Shown here in pieces: positions 35,735 through 45,120 of a stretch of DNA of 64,000 nucleotides. A model generated the notes under the pieces. The model worked only from the letters and a program-made list of their open reading frames with translations. It was not told the origin of the DNA and ran no database searches. Source of the stretch: Betaproteobacteria bacterium (lineage in GTDB: Bacteria; Pseudomonadota; Gammaproteobacteria; Burkholderiales; Rhodocyclaceae); the NCBI GenBank assembly GCA_016234745.1, contig JACRAR010000066.1, forward strand, positions 1 through 64,000, read 5' to 3'. A program made the position numbers and the translations under genes. The first letter of the stretch is position 1. Every line of letters begins with the position of its first letter.

Positions 35735-37096
35735 TCAATGGTGCGAGTGTGCCGGCTTGGCCGCAGCCTCGGCCAGGGGCTGCGGGTCGAGCACGGCAAC
35801 GGTCAGCCGCTCGTCCTGGAAATATTTGCGGGCGACTTCCTGGACCTCCTGGGTCGTGACATTGCGGATCCGGTCGAGAATCTTGTCGATGTCGCGCCAA
35901 CTGATGCCGATGACTTCGGCACTGCCGATTTCCATGGCCTGAGCCATCATCGAATCGCGCTTGTAGATCTGGCTGGCGATGCTGCGGGTCTTGACCCGCG
36001 CCAGTTCTTCGGCGCTCACGCCTTCTTCCTGGATGCGCCGAATCTCGTTGCGCAACGCCGTTTCGAGTTCCGCCACCGTGCGGCCTTCCGCCGGTTGGCC
36101 GTCCAGGGTGAATTGCGCCTCGCCGCGCAGCAGGGATTGGTAGCCGGCACCCGCCGTCTGCGCAACTTTTTGTCCCCGTACCAGATTCCTGGAAAGCCTG
36201 GATGCGTCGTGACCGTCGAGCAACGAGGCAAGCATTTCCAAGGCATAGGGCTCGCGATCGCGCTCGACATCCTTGAGACGCGGCACTTTCCAGGCCAGCA
36301 TCAACTGCGGCAGCTTGGCCGGAGCCTTGACGCTGAGGCGCTTAATACCGAGTTGCGGCGGTTCGACCAGCGGACGGCGCTGCGGCAGGGTCCGCCGCGC
36401 AATGGCGCCATAAGTTTGTTCGGCCAGGCGAAAAACCACCGCATGCTCGACATCCCCGACCACGACCAGCGTGGCATTGTTGGGCGCATACCAGCGCCGA
36501 TACCAATCCTGGGCATCGCGCCAGGTCATGTTCTCGAGGTCGTTCATCCAGCCGATGACCGGCCGGCGGTAGGGGTGGGACTGGAAAGCCACGGCGTTCA
36601 TGCTCTCTTGGAGCAGCGACTGCGGATCGTCCTCGGTGCGCAGGCGCCGTTCCTCCATGACGACCTTGATTTCCTGGGCGAACTCCTTTTCATCGAGCTT
36701 GAGGTTCGCCATGCGGTCGGCCTCGAGCGCCATAACCTGCGCCAGGGCACGCTTCGGCACCAGCTGGAAATAGGCGGTGTAGTCGAGACTGGTGAAGGCG
36801 TTGTCGCGACCGCCCAGCGCCGCCACGCGCTTGGAAAACTCGCCCGGTCCGAGCTTGCGCGTGCCCTTGAACATCATGTGTTCAAGCACATGGGCCAGTC
36901 CCGAGGCGCCGTCGACCTCGTCGATGGCGCCGACACCATACCAGACCATATGCACGGCGGTAGGCGCACGATGGTCTTCCTTGACGATCACGCGCAGTCC
37001 GTTGCCCAGGGTCTTTTCATAGGGATTGGCGCAGACCGAAGCCGCGCACAGCAACCCCGCCAGACCAAGCACGCCAAGGAGAAAGTTTCTGATCAT
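35735..37096 (-). CDS. M16-family zinc metallopeptidase
   Basis: 453 residues with a signal peptide (FLLGVLGLAGLLCAASVCAN). The inverted zinc motif is present as GLAHVLEHMMFKGTRKLG (HxxEH), and the downstream acidic ligand region is conserved (FTSLDYTAYFQLV, LKLDEKEFAQEIKVVMEERR). It probably degrades peptides in the periplasm together with the adjacent inactive homologue. The gene ends in an HSHH tail. It is divergent from ftsY with a 74-bp gap. Confidence 0.88.
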   Translation of the reverse strand: MIRNFLLGVLGLAGLLCAASVCANPYEKTLGNGLRVIVKEDHRAPTAVHMVWYGVGAIDEVDGASGLAHVLEHMMFKGTRKLGPGEFSKRVAALGGRDNAFTSLDYTAYFQLVPKRALAQVMALEADRMANLKLDEKEFAQEIKVVMEERRLRTEDDPQSLLQESMNAVAFQSHPYRRPVIGWMNDLENMTWRDAQDWYRRWYAPNNATLVVVGDVEHAVVFRLAEQTYGAIARRTLPQRRPLVEPPQLGIKRLSVKAPAKLPQLMLAWKVPRLKDVERDREPYALEMLASLLDGHDASRLSRNLVRGQKVAQTAGAGYQSLLRGEAQFTLDGQPAEGRTVAELETALRNEIRRIQEEGVSAEELARVKTRSIASQIYKRDSMMAQAMEIGSAEVIGISWRDIDKILDRIRNVTTQEVQEVARKYFQDERLTVAVLDPQPLAEAAAKPAHSHH

Positions 37097-37170
37097 GTCG
37101 GGAGTGTTAATATTGAAGAAGCGGCATCATAAAGGCTTGCCGCGCCACTGTCAGCTAGACAACTTTTTCC

Positions 37171-38142
37171 ATGTTTGGTTTCCTCAAGAAAAACGCTACG
37201 GCCGCTACGGCGGCAGAACTCCCTGCATCCCGGCCCAGTTGGACCGAGCGACTCAAAGCCGGGCTGACCCGCACGCGCAGCCAATTGACCGGCTTGTTTC
37301 GCCGCGGCAAGATCGACGACGAGCTGCTCGAAGAACTCGAAGCGACGCTGTTGATGGCCGATGTCGGACTCGAGGCGAGCCGTTTCCTGCTCGACGATCT
37401 CAGACGCCGCGTCAAGAACGGCAAGCTCGAAACGCCCGCCGAACTCCAGGCCGCCCTGGCGGATGCGTTGGAGCAGTTGCTGCGGCCGCTCGAAATTCCG
37501 CTCGATACCACGACACACAAACCGTTCGTGATCATGCTTGCCGGCGTCAACGGCGCCGGCAAGACCACCTCGATCGGCAAGCTGGCAAAACATTTCCAGG
37601 CACAGGGCAAGTCGGTGCTGCTGGCCGCCGGCGACACTTTCCGCGCTGCGGCGCGCGAACAGCTCATCGCCTGGGGGGACCGCAACCAGGTGGCGGTGAT
37701 CGCGCAAGCATCGGGTGATCCGGCGGCGGTGGTTTTCGACGCCATCAACGCCGCCAAGGCGCGCAACATCGACATCGTGCTGGCCGACACTGCCGGCCGC
37801 CTGCCGACCCAGTTGCACCTGATGGAAGAGATCGCCAAGGTCAAGCGGGTAATCCAGAAGGTCGACCCGACCGCGCCGCATGAAGTGTTGCTGGTGCTCG
37901 ACGCCAATATCGGCCAGAACGCCCTGACCCAGGTCACGGCCTTCGACAAGGCCATCGGCGTCACCGGTCTGGTCGTCACCAAACTCGACGGCACCGCCAA
38001 GGGCGGCGTCATCGCCGCCATCGCCCGCCAGCGCCACGGACAACCGCCGCTGGCCCTGCGCTTCATCGGCGTGGGCGAAGGCATCGACGATCTGCAGCCT
38101 TTCGTGGCACGGGAATTCGTGGCCGCGCTGTTCGATTCATGA
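37171..38142 (+). CDS. ftsY: Signal recognition particle receptor FtsY
   Basis: 323 residues. It targets ribosome-SRP complexes to the membrane. The NG GTPase is complete: MLAGVNGAGKTTSIGKLAKH (P-loop), DIVLADTAGRLPTQ and TKLDGTAKGGVIAAI. The acidic A domain before it is almost absent, as in many betaproteobacteria. It starts the ftsY-ftsE-ftsX operon with 4-bp overlaps. Confidence 0.96.
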   Translation: MFGFLKKNATAATAAELPASRPSWTERLKAGLTRTRSQLTGLFRRGKIDDELLEELEATLLMADVGLEASRFLLDDLRRRVKNGKLETPAELQAALADALEQLLRPLEIPLDTTTHKPFVIMLAGVNGAGKTTSIGKLAKHFQAQGKSVLLAAGDTFRAAAREQLIAWGDRNQVAVIAQASGDPAAVVFDAINAAKARNIDIVLADTAGRLPTQLHLMEEIAKVKRVIQKVDPTAPHEVLLVLDANIGQNALTQVTAFDKAIGVTGLVVTKLDGTAKGGVIAAIARQRHGQPPLALRFIGVGEGIDDLQPFVAREFVAALFDS

Positions 38143-38792
38143 TCCGCTTCGAGCACGTTTCGCGCCGTTATCCTCCCGGCATAGACGCGCTGCAGGATGT
38201 CAGCTTTGAAATCACGCAAGGCGAACTGGTCCTGATCGACGGTCACTCGGGGGCCGGCAAGACCACGCTGCTCAAGCTGATCACCGCGATCGAGCGGCCC
38301 ACTGCAGGCGTGGTGCTGGTCCGCGGACAAAATGTCGGAGCCTTGAAAGCGGCGGCGCTGCCTTTCCTGCGTCGCAACCTGGGCATGGTCTTCCAGGACC
38401 AGAAACTGCTGTTCGACCGCAATGCTTTCGAGAACGTCATGCTGCCCCTGTCGATTGCCGGATTTTCCCCGCGCGAAGCGGGCAAGCGCGTGCGCGCAGC
38501 GCTCGACAAGGTCGGCCTGCTGGCACGCGAAAAGGCGCTGCCGATCGCTCTGTCCGGAGGCGAGCAGCAGCGCCTGGCGATCGCCCGGGCGGTGGTCAAT
38601 CGTCCCAGCATCCTGCTGACCGACGAGCCGACCGCCCACCTCGATCCGGAAACCGCGCGCGACGTCGCCAACATCCTGCGCGACTTCCATCAGGTCGGCG
38701 TGACCCTGCTGATCGCCAGCTATGACAACGTTCTGTTTGCACCCTTCGCCTCGCAGCGGCTGACCCTCAATCACGGCAAGCTGCTTCAATGA
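38139..38792 (+). CDS. ftsE: Cell division ATP-binding protein FtsE
   Basis: 217 residues. ABC ATPase motifs: DGHSGAGKTTLLKLITAIER (Walker A), LSGGEQQRLAIARA (signature), ILLTDEPTAHLD (Walker B). With FtsX it links ATP hydrolysis to peptidoglycan hydrolase activation at the septum. Overlaps both neighbours by 4 bp. Confidence 0.96.
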   Translation: MIRFEHVSRRYPPGIDALQDVSFEITQGELVLIDGHSGAGKTTLLKLITAIERPTAGVVLVRGQNVGALKAAALPFLRRNLGMVFQDQKLLFDRNAFENVMLPLSIAGFSPREAGKRVRAALDKVGLLAREKALPIALSGGEQQRLAIARAVVNRPSILLTDEPTAHLDPETARDVANILRDFHQVGVTLLIASYDNVLFAPFASQRLTLNHGKLLQ

Positions 38793-39700
38793 ACGCCTGG
38801 TTGCTACAGCACGGCAAGGCTTTCAAATGGGCGCTGCAGCGCCTGGCGGCCAGTCCGACCAATACCTTGCTGTCTTTGATCGCGATCGGCATCGCGCTGG
38901 CACTGCCGGCTGGCGGCCAGATGCTGCTGAGCAATGCCTTGCAGTTCGCCCGCGGTTCCGGCGAGAGCAATGCGACCCCGCAAATCTCGCTGTTTTTGGC
39001 GCTGGACGCCGACAAGAAAGCCGTAGATCACGTTGCAGCCAAGCTCAAGAACCATGCCGCGGCCAAGCAGGTTCGCTTCATCTCGCGCGAGGAAACCTTC
39101 AAGCGCATGCAAAGTGGCGAGAACCTCGCCGAGGTGCTCGCCGCTTTGCCCAGAAACCCTTTCCCCGACGCCTTTGTCGTTACCCCGCACAACGACAGTC
39201 CGGCCGCGATGGAGCAAATGCGCAATGAATTCCGCAGCTGGCCCAAAGTCGAGCACGTGCAGCTGGATTCGGCCTGGGTGCGGCGCCTCGACGCCATGCT
39301 GCGTCTCGGACGCACGGCCGTGATATTGCTGACCGCCCTGCTTGGACTGGGACTGGTGGCGATCACCTTCACCACCATCCGCCTGCAGATTCTGACCCAG
39401 CGCGCCGAAATTGAAGTCAGCCGTCTGCTCGGCGCGACCGACAGTTTCGTGCGACGACCTTTCTATTACTTCGGTGCGGTGCAGGGACTGGCCGGCGGCG
39501 GCGTGGCATGGCTGATCGTGCTCGGCGTTTCGACCTTGCTCAGCGGACCGGTCGCGGATCTGGCGCAACTCTACAACACCAGCGTGGCGCTGCAGGCGCT
39601 CACCGCGAATGAGTCCATGGCATTGCTGGCCTTGGCCGGCGGCTTGGGTTGGCTCGGTGCTGCGCTATCGCTAAGGCAGCACCTGCAGCATCCCAACTAA
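38789..39700 (+). CDS. ftsX: Cell division membrane protein FtsX
   Basis: 303 residues with four predicted membrane segments (about 27-47, 172-195, 225-245 and 270-290) and a periplasmic domain between the first two. The segment EVSRLLGATDSFVRRPFYYF is the conserved FtsX stretch between TM2 and TM3. It ends 10 bp before the convergent DHH gene. Confidence 0.94.
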   Translation: MNAWLLQHGKAFKWALQRLAASPTNTLLSLIAIGIALALPAGGQMLLSNALQFARGSGESNATPQISLFLALDADKKAVDHVAAKLKNHAAAKQVRFISREETFKRMQSGENLAEVLAALPRNPFPDAFVVTPHNDSPAAMEQMRNEFRSWPKVEHVQLDSAWVRRLDAMLRLGRTAVILLTALLGLGLVAITFTTIRLQILTQRAEIEVSRLLGATDSFVRRPFYYFGAVQGLAGGGVAWLIVLGVSTLLSGPVADLAQLYNTSVALQALTANESMALLALAGGLGWLGAALSLRQHLQHPN

Positions 39701-39710
39701 CGCTGGAGGA

Positions 39711-40646
39711 TCACCCCGCCGCGTTGATCTTCTTGATCAGTTCCTGCAGCACCGATTCCGCCTTGTCGTTGCTGACCTGGCAGGTGCCGGCATTCTCGTG
39801 TCCACCGCCGCCATATTGCAGCATCAGGTCGCCGATGTTGGTCTTCGAGCTGCGATTGATGATCGATTTGCCCGTGGCCAAAACGGTGTTCTGCTTCTTG
39901 ACGCCCCACATCACGTGGATGGAAATATTGGTTTCCGGGTAAAGCGCATAAATCATGAAACGATTGCCTGCGTAAATGGTTTCCTCGTTGCGCAGGTCGA
40001 GCACCACGAGATTGCCATGGACTTTGCTGCAGCGCTGGAGTTGCTGCTTGAACTTGTCCGCCTGCTCGAAATACATGTCGGAGCGTTCCTTGACATCCGG
40101 CAGCTGCAGGATCTGATCGATGTTGTGGTTGCGGCAGTAGTCGATCAGGTCCATCATCAAGTCGTAGTTGGAAATGCGGAAGTCGCGGAAACGGCCCAGC
40201 CCGGTGCGCGCATCCATGAGGTAATTGAGCAGTACCCAGCCGGAGGGCTGGAGGATTTCCTCACGCGAGAACTGCGCCGCATCGCCCTTGTCGACCGCCG
40301 CCATCATGGTGTCCCAGGCGGCCGGAAACACCTTATGTCCGCCATAGTAGTCGAAGACCACACGTGCGGCAGAGGGTGCCGCCGGATCGATAATGTGGTT
40401 CGGACGGTCGCCCGTGTTGCGCACGGTCTCAGAAAGGTGATGATCGAATACCATGTGCGCTCCGGCGACATAGGGCAGATTGGTAGTGATGTCGCGCGGA
40501 CCGATGGCGATTTTGCCGTCCTGCATGTCCTTGGGATGAACGAAGTTGATTTCGTCGACCAGATCGAGGTGCTTCAGCAATACCGCGCACACCAGACCGT
40601 CGAAATCGCTGCGTGTCACCAATCGAAACTTGCTGTTGCCCATCAT
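39711..40646 (-). CDS. DHH-family phosphoesterase
   Basis: 311 residues from the first of two tandem ATGs at 40646 (Shine-Dalgarno GGGGAG). Metal-binding motifs: VTRSDFDGLVCAVLL (Asp14, Asp16), MVFDHHLSE (the DHH motif near residue 68), and a C-terminal YGGGGHENAGTCQV (DHHA1). These proteins cleave phosphodiesters or short oligonucleotides (NrnA/pAp phosphatase type) or polyphosphate; the exact substrate is not clear. Confidence 0.85.
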   Translation of the reverse strand: MMGNSKFRLVTRSDFDGLVCAVLLKHLDLVDEINFVHPKDMQDGKIAIGPRDITTNLPYVAGAHMVFDHHLSETVRNTGDRPNHIIDPAAPSAARVVFDYYGGHKVFPAAWDTMMAAVDKGDAAQFSREEILQPSGWVLLNYLMDARTGLGRFRDFRISNYDLMMDLIDYCRNHNIDQILQLPDVKERSDMYFEQADKFKQQLQRCSKVHGNLVVLDLRNEETIYAGNRFMIYALYPETNISIHVMWGVKKQNTVLATGKSIINRSSKTNIGDLMLQYGGGGHENAGTCQVSNDKAESVLQELIKKINAAG

Positions 40647-40834
40647 GCACTCCCCAATATGAAAGATCGAACCAATCCGGCAATTCTGCGGGCCGAATTC
40701 GCCGTTGTCTCGGCTACCCTTGAATTCGCTCATTATGCCGCTAGCGCAGCGTTGCGGCAAGCCTCCATCCGGCCTCCACCAAGGCTCCATCCAGGTTCTT
40801 GCCAACTTCCGCCTCGCTGTCATGGCTCAGCCGC

Positions 40835-40864
40835 GAATGACGTCAGGCCTGAATGACGTCAGGC
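40835..40864. repeat. Tandem 14-bp repeat containing the palindrome TGACGTCA
   Basis: GAATGACGTCAGGC occurs at 40835-40848 and again at 40851-40864, period 16 bp. Each copy centres on the perfect palindrome TGACGTCA. It lies in the 293-bp divergent gap between the DHH gene and a 71-aa gene, 76 bp before the latter's start, so it may be a double operator. Confidence 0.45.
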
Positions 40865-40939
40865 TTGCCGTCTGAGCACGCGTGGACTATTCTTTGCAGT
40901 GAATTACCTACGGGCTGAGCTTCCCAAGAAAGGGTGATC

Positions 40940-41155
40940 ATGGCGACCAACAGCATTAGTTCCTCTGCCAGCACGGCGCAAGCCGCACTGCAGATCCGTC
41001 CGAAAAATCCGGCCGAGCAACAAACCAGATCGGCCGAGGAAGCCGCAGCCTTCACCCGGACGCAGCAGCAACAGGTGAATCAGTCCCAGCAAGCTGCCCC
41101 GGTGACCAATGACCGGGGCCAGACGACGGGACGAATTGTCAACGTCACTGCCTGA
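40940..41155 (+). CDS. Small Gln/Ala/Ser-rich hypothetical protein (71 aa)
   Basis: 71 residues from the ATG at 40940 with an AAGAAAGGG ribosome site; a GTG two codons earlier has poorer spacing. The composition is low complexity (SSSASTAQAALQ, RTQQQQVNQSQQA) and probably disordered, ending RGQTTGRIVNVTA. No export signal. Family not recognised; a GTGRxVDVxA-like C terminus is seen in other small proteobacterial proteins. Confidence 0.6.
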   Translation: MATNSISSSASTAQAALQIRPKNPAEQQTRSAEEAAAFTRTQQQQVNQSQQAAPVTNDRGQTTGRIVNVTA

Positions 41156-41178
41156 CAAGTTAAGCCGGTTGGCCCACG

Positions 41179-42024
41179 CTATGCGCTGACAGGCATCGCC
41201 GCAATCTCGGCGACGTTGGCGTCGATCAGCCGGCGGGCAATGCTGATGCGGTGCGGCAGGCGCGGCAACCGGTCGATGCCGAACCACTCTGCGGCCTCTA
41301 TTTCACCGGGCTGGGGAACAATGTCCCCGCTCAGGTAGTCCGCAACGAAAGCGATCATCAGGGAATGCGGGAAAGGCCAGGATTGGCTGCCGAAGTAGCG
41401 CAGGTTGGCAATCTCCACGCCGACTTCCTCACGCACTTCGCGGTGCAGGGTTTCTTCCAGGCTCTCTCCCGGCTCGACAAAGCCGGCCAGAGCGCTGAAC
41501 ATTCCTTCGGGAAAATGCGGCGAGCGGGCCAGCAGCAAGGAACGCTCTCTTCTGACCAAAGCCATGATGGCCGGCGCCAGGCGCGGATAGCTGACCAGGC
41601 CGCAACTCGGACAGGTGCGGGAACGTTCGCTGCTGCCGAGCTCGGTGACATCGCCACAGCGACCGCAATGCTGGTGCGTCAGGTCCCATTGCACGACCTG
41701 GGTTGCGCGTCCCGCCAGACCGAACAGCAGGTCATCGAGGCGGCCGAACAGGCTGCGTAAACCGCGCCAAGCCCAAGGCGCCGGAAGGTCCGTCTTCCCT
41801 GGGACGGCGCCGGCATAGCAGCCTTCATAGCAACCTTGTTGGTCAAGCTGCCCGAGGTAATGGGAGCATGACGGCGTCAAGCCCAGGCTTTCCGCTTCGG
41901 ATCGACGGGGAATGCGCGCCCACTCTTCTTCTTCACAGATGAGCAAATCGGTGCCCTGAAACAGGAAGCACCAATCGCTGCTCGCGCACCGCTCGGGCGC
42001 CAGAACCGCGGGCGAAAACATCAT
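41179..42024 (-). CDS. nudC: NADH pyrophosphatase / NAD-capped RNA hydrolase NudC
   Basis: 281 residues. The zinc ribbon (HCGRCGDVTEL, RTCPSCGLVSYPRLAPAI) precedes a complete Nudix box (GFVEPGESLEETLHREVREE). The SQSWPFPHSLM segment after it is the NudC-specific SQPWPFPxS motif. It cleaves NAD(H) and removes NAD caps from RNA. It is 16 bp after the enoyl-CoA hydratase-like gene. Confidence 0.94.
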   Translation of the reverse strand: MMFSPAVLAPERCASSDWCFLFQGTDLLICEEEEWARIPRRSEAESLGLTPSCSHYLGQLDQQGCYEGCYAGAVPGKTDLPAPWAWRGLRSLFGRLDDLLFGLAGRATQVVQWDLTHQHCGRCGDVTELGSSERSRTCPSCGLVSYPRLAPAIMALVRRERSLLLARSPHFPEGMFSALAGFVEPGESLEETLHREVREEVGVEIANLRYFGSQSWPFPHSLMIAFVADYLSGDIVPQPGEIEAAEWFGIDRLPRLPHRISIARRLIDANVAEIAAMPVSA

Positions 42025-42040
42025 CGGGCAAAATATCCGG

Positions 42041-42859
42041 TCAGTCGCCTGCGAAGCGCGGTTTCTGCTTGTCGACGAAGGCCAGATAAGCTCGCTCGAA
42101 ATCCTTGGTCTGCATGCAGATTGCCTGGGCTTCGGCTTCGACCTCCAGAGCCTGATCGATGCTCATGTTCCATTCCTGATGCAGGCATTTCTTGGTGATC
42201 GAGTGTGCGAAGGCCGGACCTTCTGCCAGGGAACGAGCCATTGCCTGGGCTTTGGCAAGCACTTCTCCGGATGGCACGATTTCGTTGAAATAGCCCCAGG
42301 CCAGGCCCTCCTCGGCGCTCATGGTGCGTCCCGTGTAAAGCAATTCCGAAGCACGACCCTGGCCGATGATGCGCGGCAGGATGGTGCAGGCGCCCATGTC
42401 GCAGCCGGCCAGGCCGACGCGCACGAACAGGAAGCCGGTCTTCGCGGCAGGAGTGCCATAACGCAGATCGCAGGCCATCGGGATGATCGCTCCGGCGCCG
42501 ACGCTGATGCCGTCTACGGCCGCAATCAAGGGTTGCGGACAGGTGCGCATTTCCTTGATCAAATTGCCGGTCATGCGGGTAAATGCCAGCAGGCCGGCCA
42601 TGTTCATTTTGGTGAGCGGCCCGATGATTTCATGCACGTCGCCGCCCGAGCAGAAATTGCCGCCCGCCCCGGTGATCACCACGGCGCGCACATCCTCGGC
42701 ATATTGCAGCTTGTGGAAAGTATCGCGCAGTTCCGCGTAGCTCTCGAAAGTCAGGGGATTCTTGCGATCGGGACGGTCCAGCGTGACCGTCGCGACACGG
42801 TCGACAACCTCCCATTTGAAATGCTGCGGACGCCAATCGGCCGCCTTGAGCTGGTACAT
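42041..42859 (-). CDS. Enoyl-CoA hydratase/isomerase (crotonase) family protein
   Basis: 272 residues. Crotonase features: [20 protein letters not shown], the oxyanion-hole segment [15 protein letters not shown] and [20 protein letters not shown]. The catalytic loop reads [20 protein letters not shown], without the first glutamate of the hydratase P-E motif; the second glutamate position (RASELLYTG) is kept. Hydratase activity is therefore uncertain, and another crotonase reaction (isomerase, hydrolase, ring cleavage) is possible. It follows the acyl-CoA dehydrogenase gene. Confidence 0.8.
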   Translation of the reverse strand: MYQLKAADWRPQHFKWEVVDRVATVTLDRPDRKNPLTFESYAELRDTFHKLQYAEDVRAVVITGAGGNFCSGGDVHEIIGPLTKMNMAGLLAFTRMTGNLIKEMRTCPQPLIAAVDGISVGAGAIIPMACDLRYGTPAAKTGFLFVRVGLAGCDMGACTILPRIIGQGRASELLYTGRTMSAEEGLAWGYFNEIVPSGEVLAKAQAMARSLAEGPAFAHSITKKCLHQEWNMSIDQALEVEAEAQAICMQTKDFERAYLAFVDKQKPRFAGD

Positions 42860-42913
42860 GGAACTCCTCCTGTACTGGGTTTGAGAACGGGATTTTCGAA
42901 CTACAAAACTACG

Positions 42914-44077
42914 CTACTCGGACGAAAAATCCTTGATCGTCTGACGGCCGATGATCAACTTCTGCACCTCGGTCGCGCCTTCGTAAATCCGCAGGGCGCG
43001 GATTTCACGATAGAGCAACTCTACTGCCATGCCGGATTTGACACCAAGCCCGCCAAAAATCTGCACGGCTTTGTCGATCACCTGCTGTGCCGTTTCTGTG
43101 GCAACCATTTTAGCCATGGCGACTTCAGACGTGGCCGGAACATTGAGACAGTCGCGGCTCCAGGCGGCACGGTAAATCAGCAGGGCGCTGCTGTCGATGC
43201 CGGTGGCCATTTCGGCCAAAGCGGCCTGGGTCAATTGGAAATCGGCGAGGGTCTGGCCGAACATGCGGCGCGAAGTGGCCCGCGCCAAGGCCTCATGCAT
43301 GGCATGGCGGGCAAAGCCCAGCGCGGCGGCGGCAACGCTGGTGCGAAAGATGTCCAGGGTCTGCATTGCCAGCTTGAAGCCGGATCCCGTCTTGCCCAGC
43401 AGATTGGTCGCAGGGATGCGGCAGTTGTTGAATTGCAGGGTGGCCAGCGGGTGCGGCGCGATCACATCAATCCTTTCGGCGATGCTCAGTCCGGGCGTAT
43501 CCGCATCCACCACAAAGGCAGAGATGCCGCGACTCCCGGGCGCTTCGCCGGTACGGGCGAAGACGCAGTAGAAATCGGCGATACCGCCATTGGAAATCCA
43601 GGTCTTGGTGCCGTCCAGCACATATTCGGATCCTTCCAGGCGAGCGGTGGTAGCCAGCGCTCCCACATCCGATCCGGCATCCGGCTCGGACAAGGCGAAG
43701 GCGGCAATGAGCTTGCCTTGGCAGACCTGCGGCAGGTATTTCTGCTTGATTGCAGCCGAGCCACCGAGCGAGATTGCGCCGCTGCCCAGCCCCTGCATGG
43801 CAAATGCAAAATCGGCCAGGCCCGAATGCTGGGCGAGGTTTTCGCGCATCAGACACAGCGAGCGGACGTCGATCGTCTCATGCGCACCGCCGTATTCTTT
43901 GGCCACACAGTATTTAAGCCAGCCGCCGGCGCCGAGTTTCGCCACCAAGCTGCGGCAGATCGCATCAGCGTCCTGTTCCGGCCCGGTTTGAATATGAGCA
44001 TTGGCCCAGGCATTCAGTTCTCGCGCCAGATTGCGGTGGTCTTCTTCAAAAAACGGCCAGGCTAGATAATTGTTCAT
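42914..44077 (-). CDS. Acyl-CoA dehydrogenase
   Basis: 387 residues from the ATG at 44077; the open frame extends 43 codons upstream but lacks similarity there. Family motifs: [37 protein letters not shown], and the C-terminal [18 protein letters not shown] with the catalytic base Glu. FAD-dependent, electrons to ETF. Together with the crotonase gene it can form an alpha,beta-unsaturated CoA and act on it. Chain length or aromatic substrate cannot be decided. Confidence 0.9.
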   Translation of the reverse strand: MNNYLAWPFFEEDHRNLARELNAWANAHIQTGPEQDADAICRSLVAKLGAGGWLKYCVAKEYGGAHETIDVRSLCLMRENLAQHSGLADFAFAMQGLGSGAISLGGSAAIKQKYLPQVCQGKLIAAFALSEPDAGSDVGALATTARLEGSEYVLDGTKTWISNGGIADFYCVFARTGEAPGSRGISAFVVDADTPGLSIAERIDVIAPHPLATLQFNNCRIPATNLLGKTGSGFKLAMQTLDIFRTSVAAAALGFARHAMHEALARATSRRMFGQTLADFQLTQAALAEMATGIDSSALLIYRAAWSRDCLNVPATSEVAMAKMVATETAQQVIDKAVQIFGGLGVKSGMAVELLYREIRALRIYEGATEVQKLIIGRQTIKDFSSE

Positions 44078-44181
44078 TTCAAGTCCATTTTGTTCATATC
44101 GTTGCTTGCCAAGCGCAACCTGGAACAACCATTTCAGCAATTGAAAGCGGCTTGGCGGAGCAGGGGTAGCGCAGACGCGGT

Positions 44182-44239
44182 GTGTCGCCCTGCGCGACAC
44201 TGCCACCGATGTCGAGGCAACACTGATGGTGTTGCCTCG
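44182..44239. repeat. Two consecutive perfect hairpins
   Basis: GTGTCGC-N5-GCGACAC occupies 44182-44200 and CGAGGCAACAC-N5-GTGTTGCCTCG occupies 44213-44239, with 7- and 11-bp perfect arms. They lie in the 237-bp gap between the end of the ferritin-like gene and the start of the acyl-CoA dehydrogenase gene, both leftward. No T-run follows either strand. Likely roles: Rho-independent-like terminator without U-tract, attenuator or REP-like element. Confidence 0.55.
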
Positions 44240-44314
44240 GGCTGGCGCCCCAGAACGGACACCAGTTTTGCCGTATCCGGATATTAAACTTGCCAGAGCA
44301 CCGGCAGGATTTAT

Positions 44315-44836
44315 TTACATCGCAGGGGTATCGACGTCATCCGGGTCTACATCCGGGCTCATCGTATCCGGATATTTCTTCATCTGCTCTTTCAAGAGGT
44401 TCTGATGCTCGACTTCCTCGTCCCTGAGTTCCTCGAAAAGCTTGCGCACTGAGCTATCCTTGATGCCGGGCAAGGCCTTGTCGAAAAACTCGTAGGCTTT
44501 GATTTCAGACTCCATCGCGACTTCCATGGCGTGACGCGGCGACATGTTGGGCCTCGGCTTTCCGCTGTCCGGGGCTTCGACATCCTCGATCATGTCCGCC
44601 GTGACCCGCGCAGGGGCGTCGCCAAACAGTGCGCGCCTGCGTGCTGCAAGTTCCTCCCCGTGGCGCTGTTCGTTCCTGGCCATCATGCCAAAGAAATCCG
44701 CCGCGTCGCCGCTGTAGCGCTCTCCCAGAAGGTCCACAAACCAATGGTAACGCTCTTCCGCTTCCTTTTCGATCAGAACGGCCAAATCGAGTGCATCCTG
44801 CAGATTCAGTTTTGAAAAATCCAGTTGAGTCATCAT
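44315..44836 (-). CDS. Ferritin-like (rubrerythrin-type) diiron protein
   Basis: 173 residues. Four-helix-bundle iron ligands are visible: EKEAEERYHWF, ARNEQRHGEEL (ExxH), ESEIKAYEFF and RDEEVEHQNLL (ExxH). There is no rubredoxin domain. Such proteins detoxify peroxide or store iron and are common in anaerobes. The acidic tail (DVDPDDVDTPAM) is unusual. It is divergent from korA, sharing the 284-bp region with the FNR palindrome. Confidence 0.85.
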   Translation of the reverse strand: MMTQLDFSKLNLQDALDLAVLIEKEAEERYHWFVDLLGERYSGDAADFFGMMARNEQRHGEELAARRRALFGDAPARVTADMIEDVEAPDSGKPRPNMSPRHAMEVAMESEIKAYEFFDKALPGIKDSSVRKLFEELRDEEVEHQNLLKEQMKKYPDTMSPDVDPDDVDTPAM

Positions 44837-44878
44837 CTTTTCCTAGAGGACAGGGTTTAACTAAAGGTAGGGATTTCG

Positions 44879-44896
44879 ATCTTACAAATCTTACAA
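44879..44896. repeat. Tandem 9-bp direct repeat
   Basis: ATCTTACAA occurs twice head to tail, 43 bp before the ferritin-like gene start (minus strand), in the shared kor/ferritin intergenic region. It may be a regulator half-site pair; no other support. Confidence 0.3.
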
Positions 44897-44980
44897 AAGA
44901 GGCTAACTCGAAACATTATATAGCCGCAGACAATATGCTAAGCCGAGATGCCAGCGCCTAAAGGACATTATTGGCTGTAT

Positions 44981-44994
44981 TTGATCCTGATCAA
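44981..44994. promoter_or_regulatory. Perfect FNR-type palindrome upstream of korA
   Basis: TTGATCCTGATCAA matches the FNR/ANR consensus TTGAT-N4-ATCAA exactly. The symmetry extends outward: GGCTGT at 44973-44978 and ACAGCC at 44994-44999. The centre lies 133 bp before the korA ATG; at the usual -41.5 position transcription would start near 45029, with a -10-like GATCAT near 45017. It could activate the kor-rnf operon at low oxygen, and it also lies 150 bp from the divergent ferritin-like gene. Confidence 0.7.
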
Positions 44995-45120
44995 CAGCCA
45001 TATTGCCTTAAACGGCGATCATTGCGCTTATCCCAAGCAGCGTGTTTGCTGAATGCGTTCATCTTTGACCGTATTCTTGGGAATGATTACGGCAACTAAC
45101 CAATAGCGAAAGCGAAAAAC

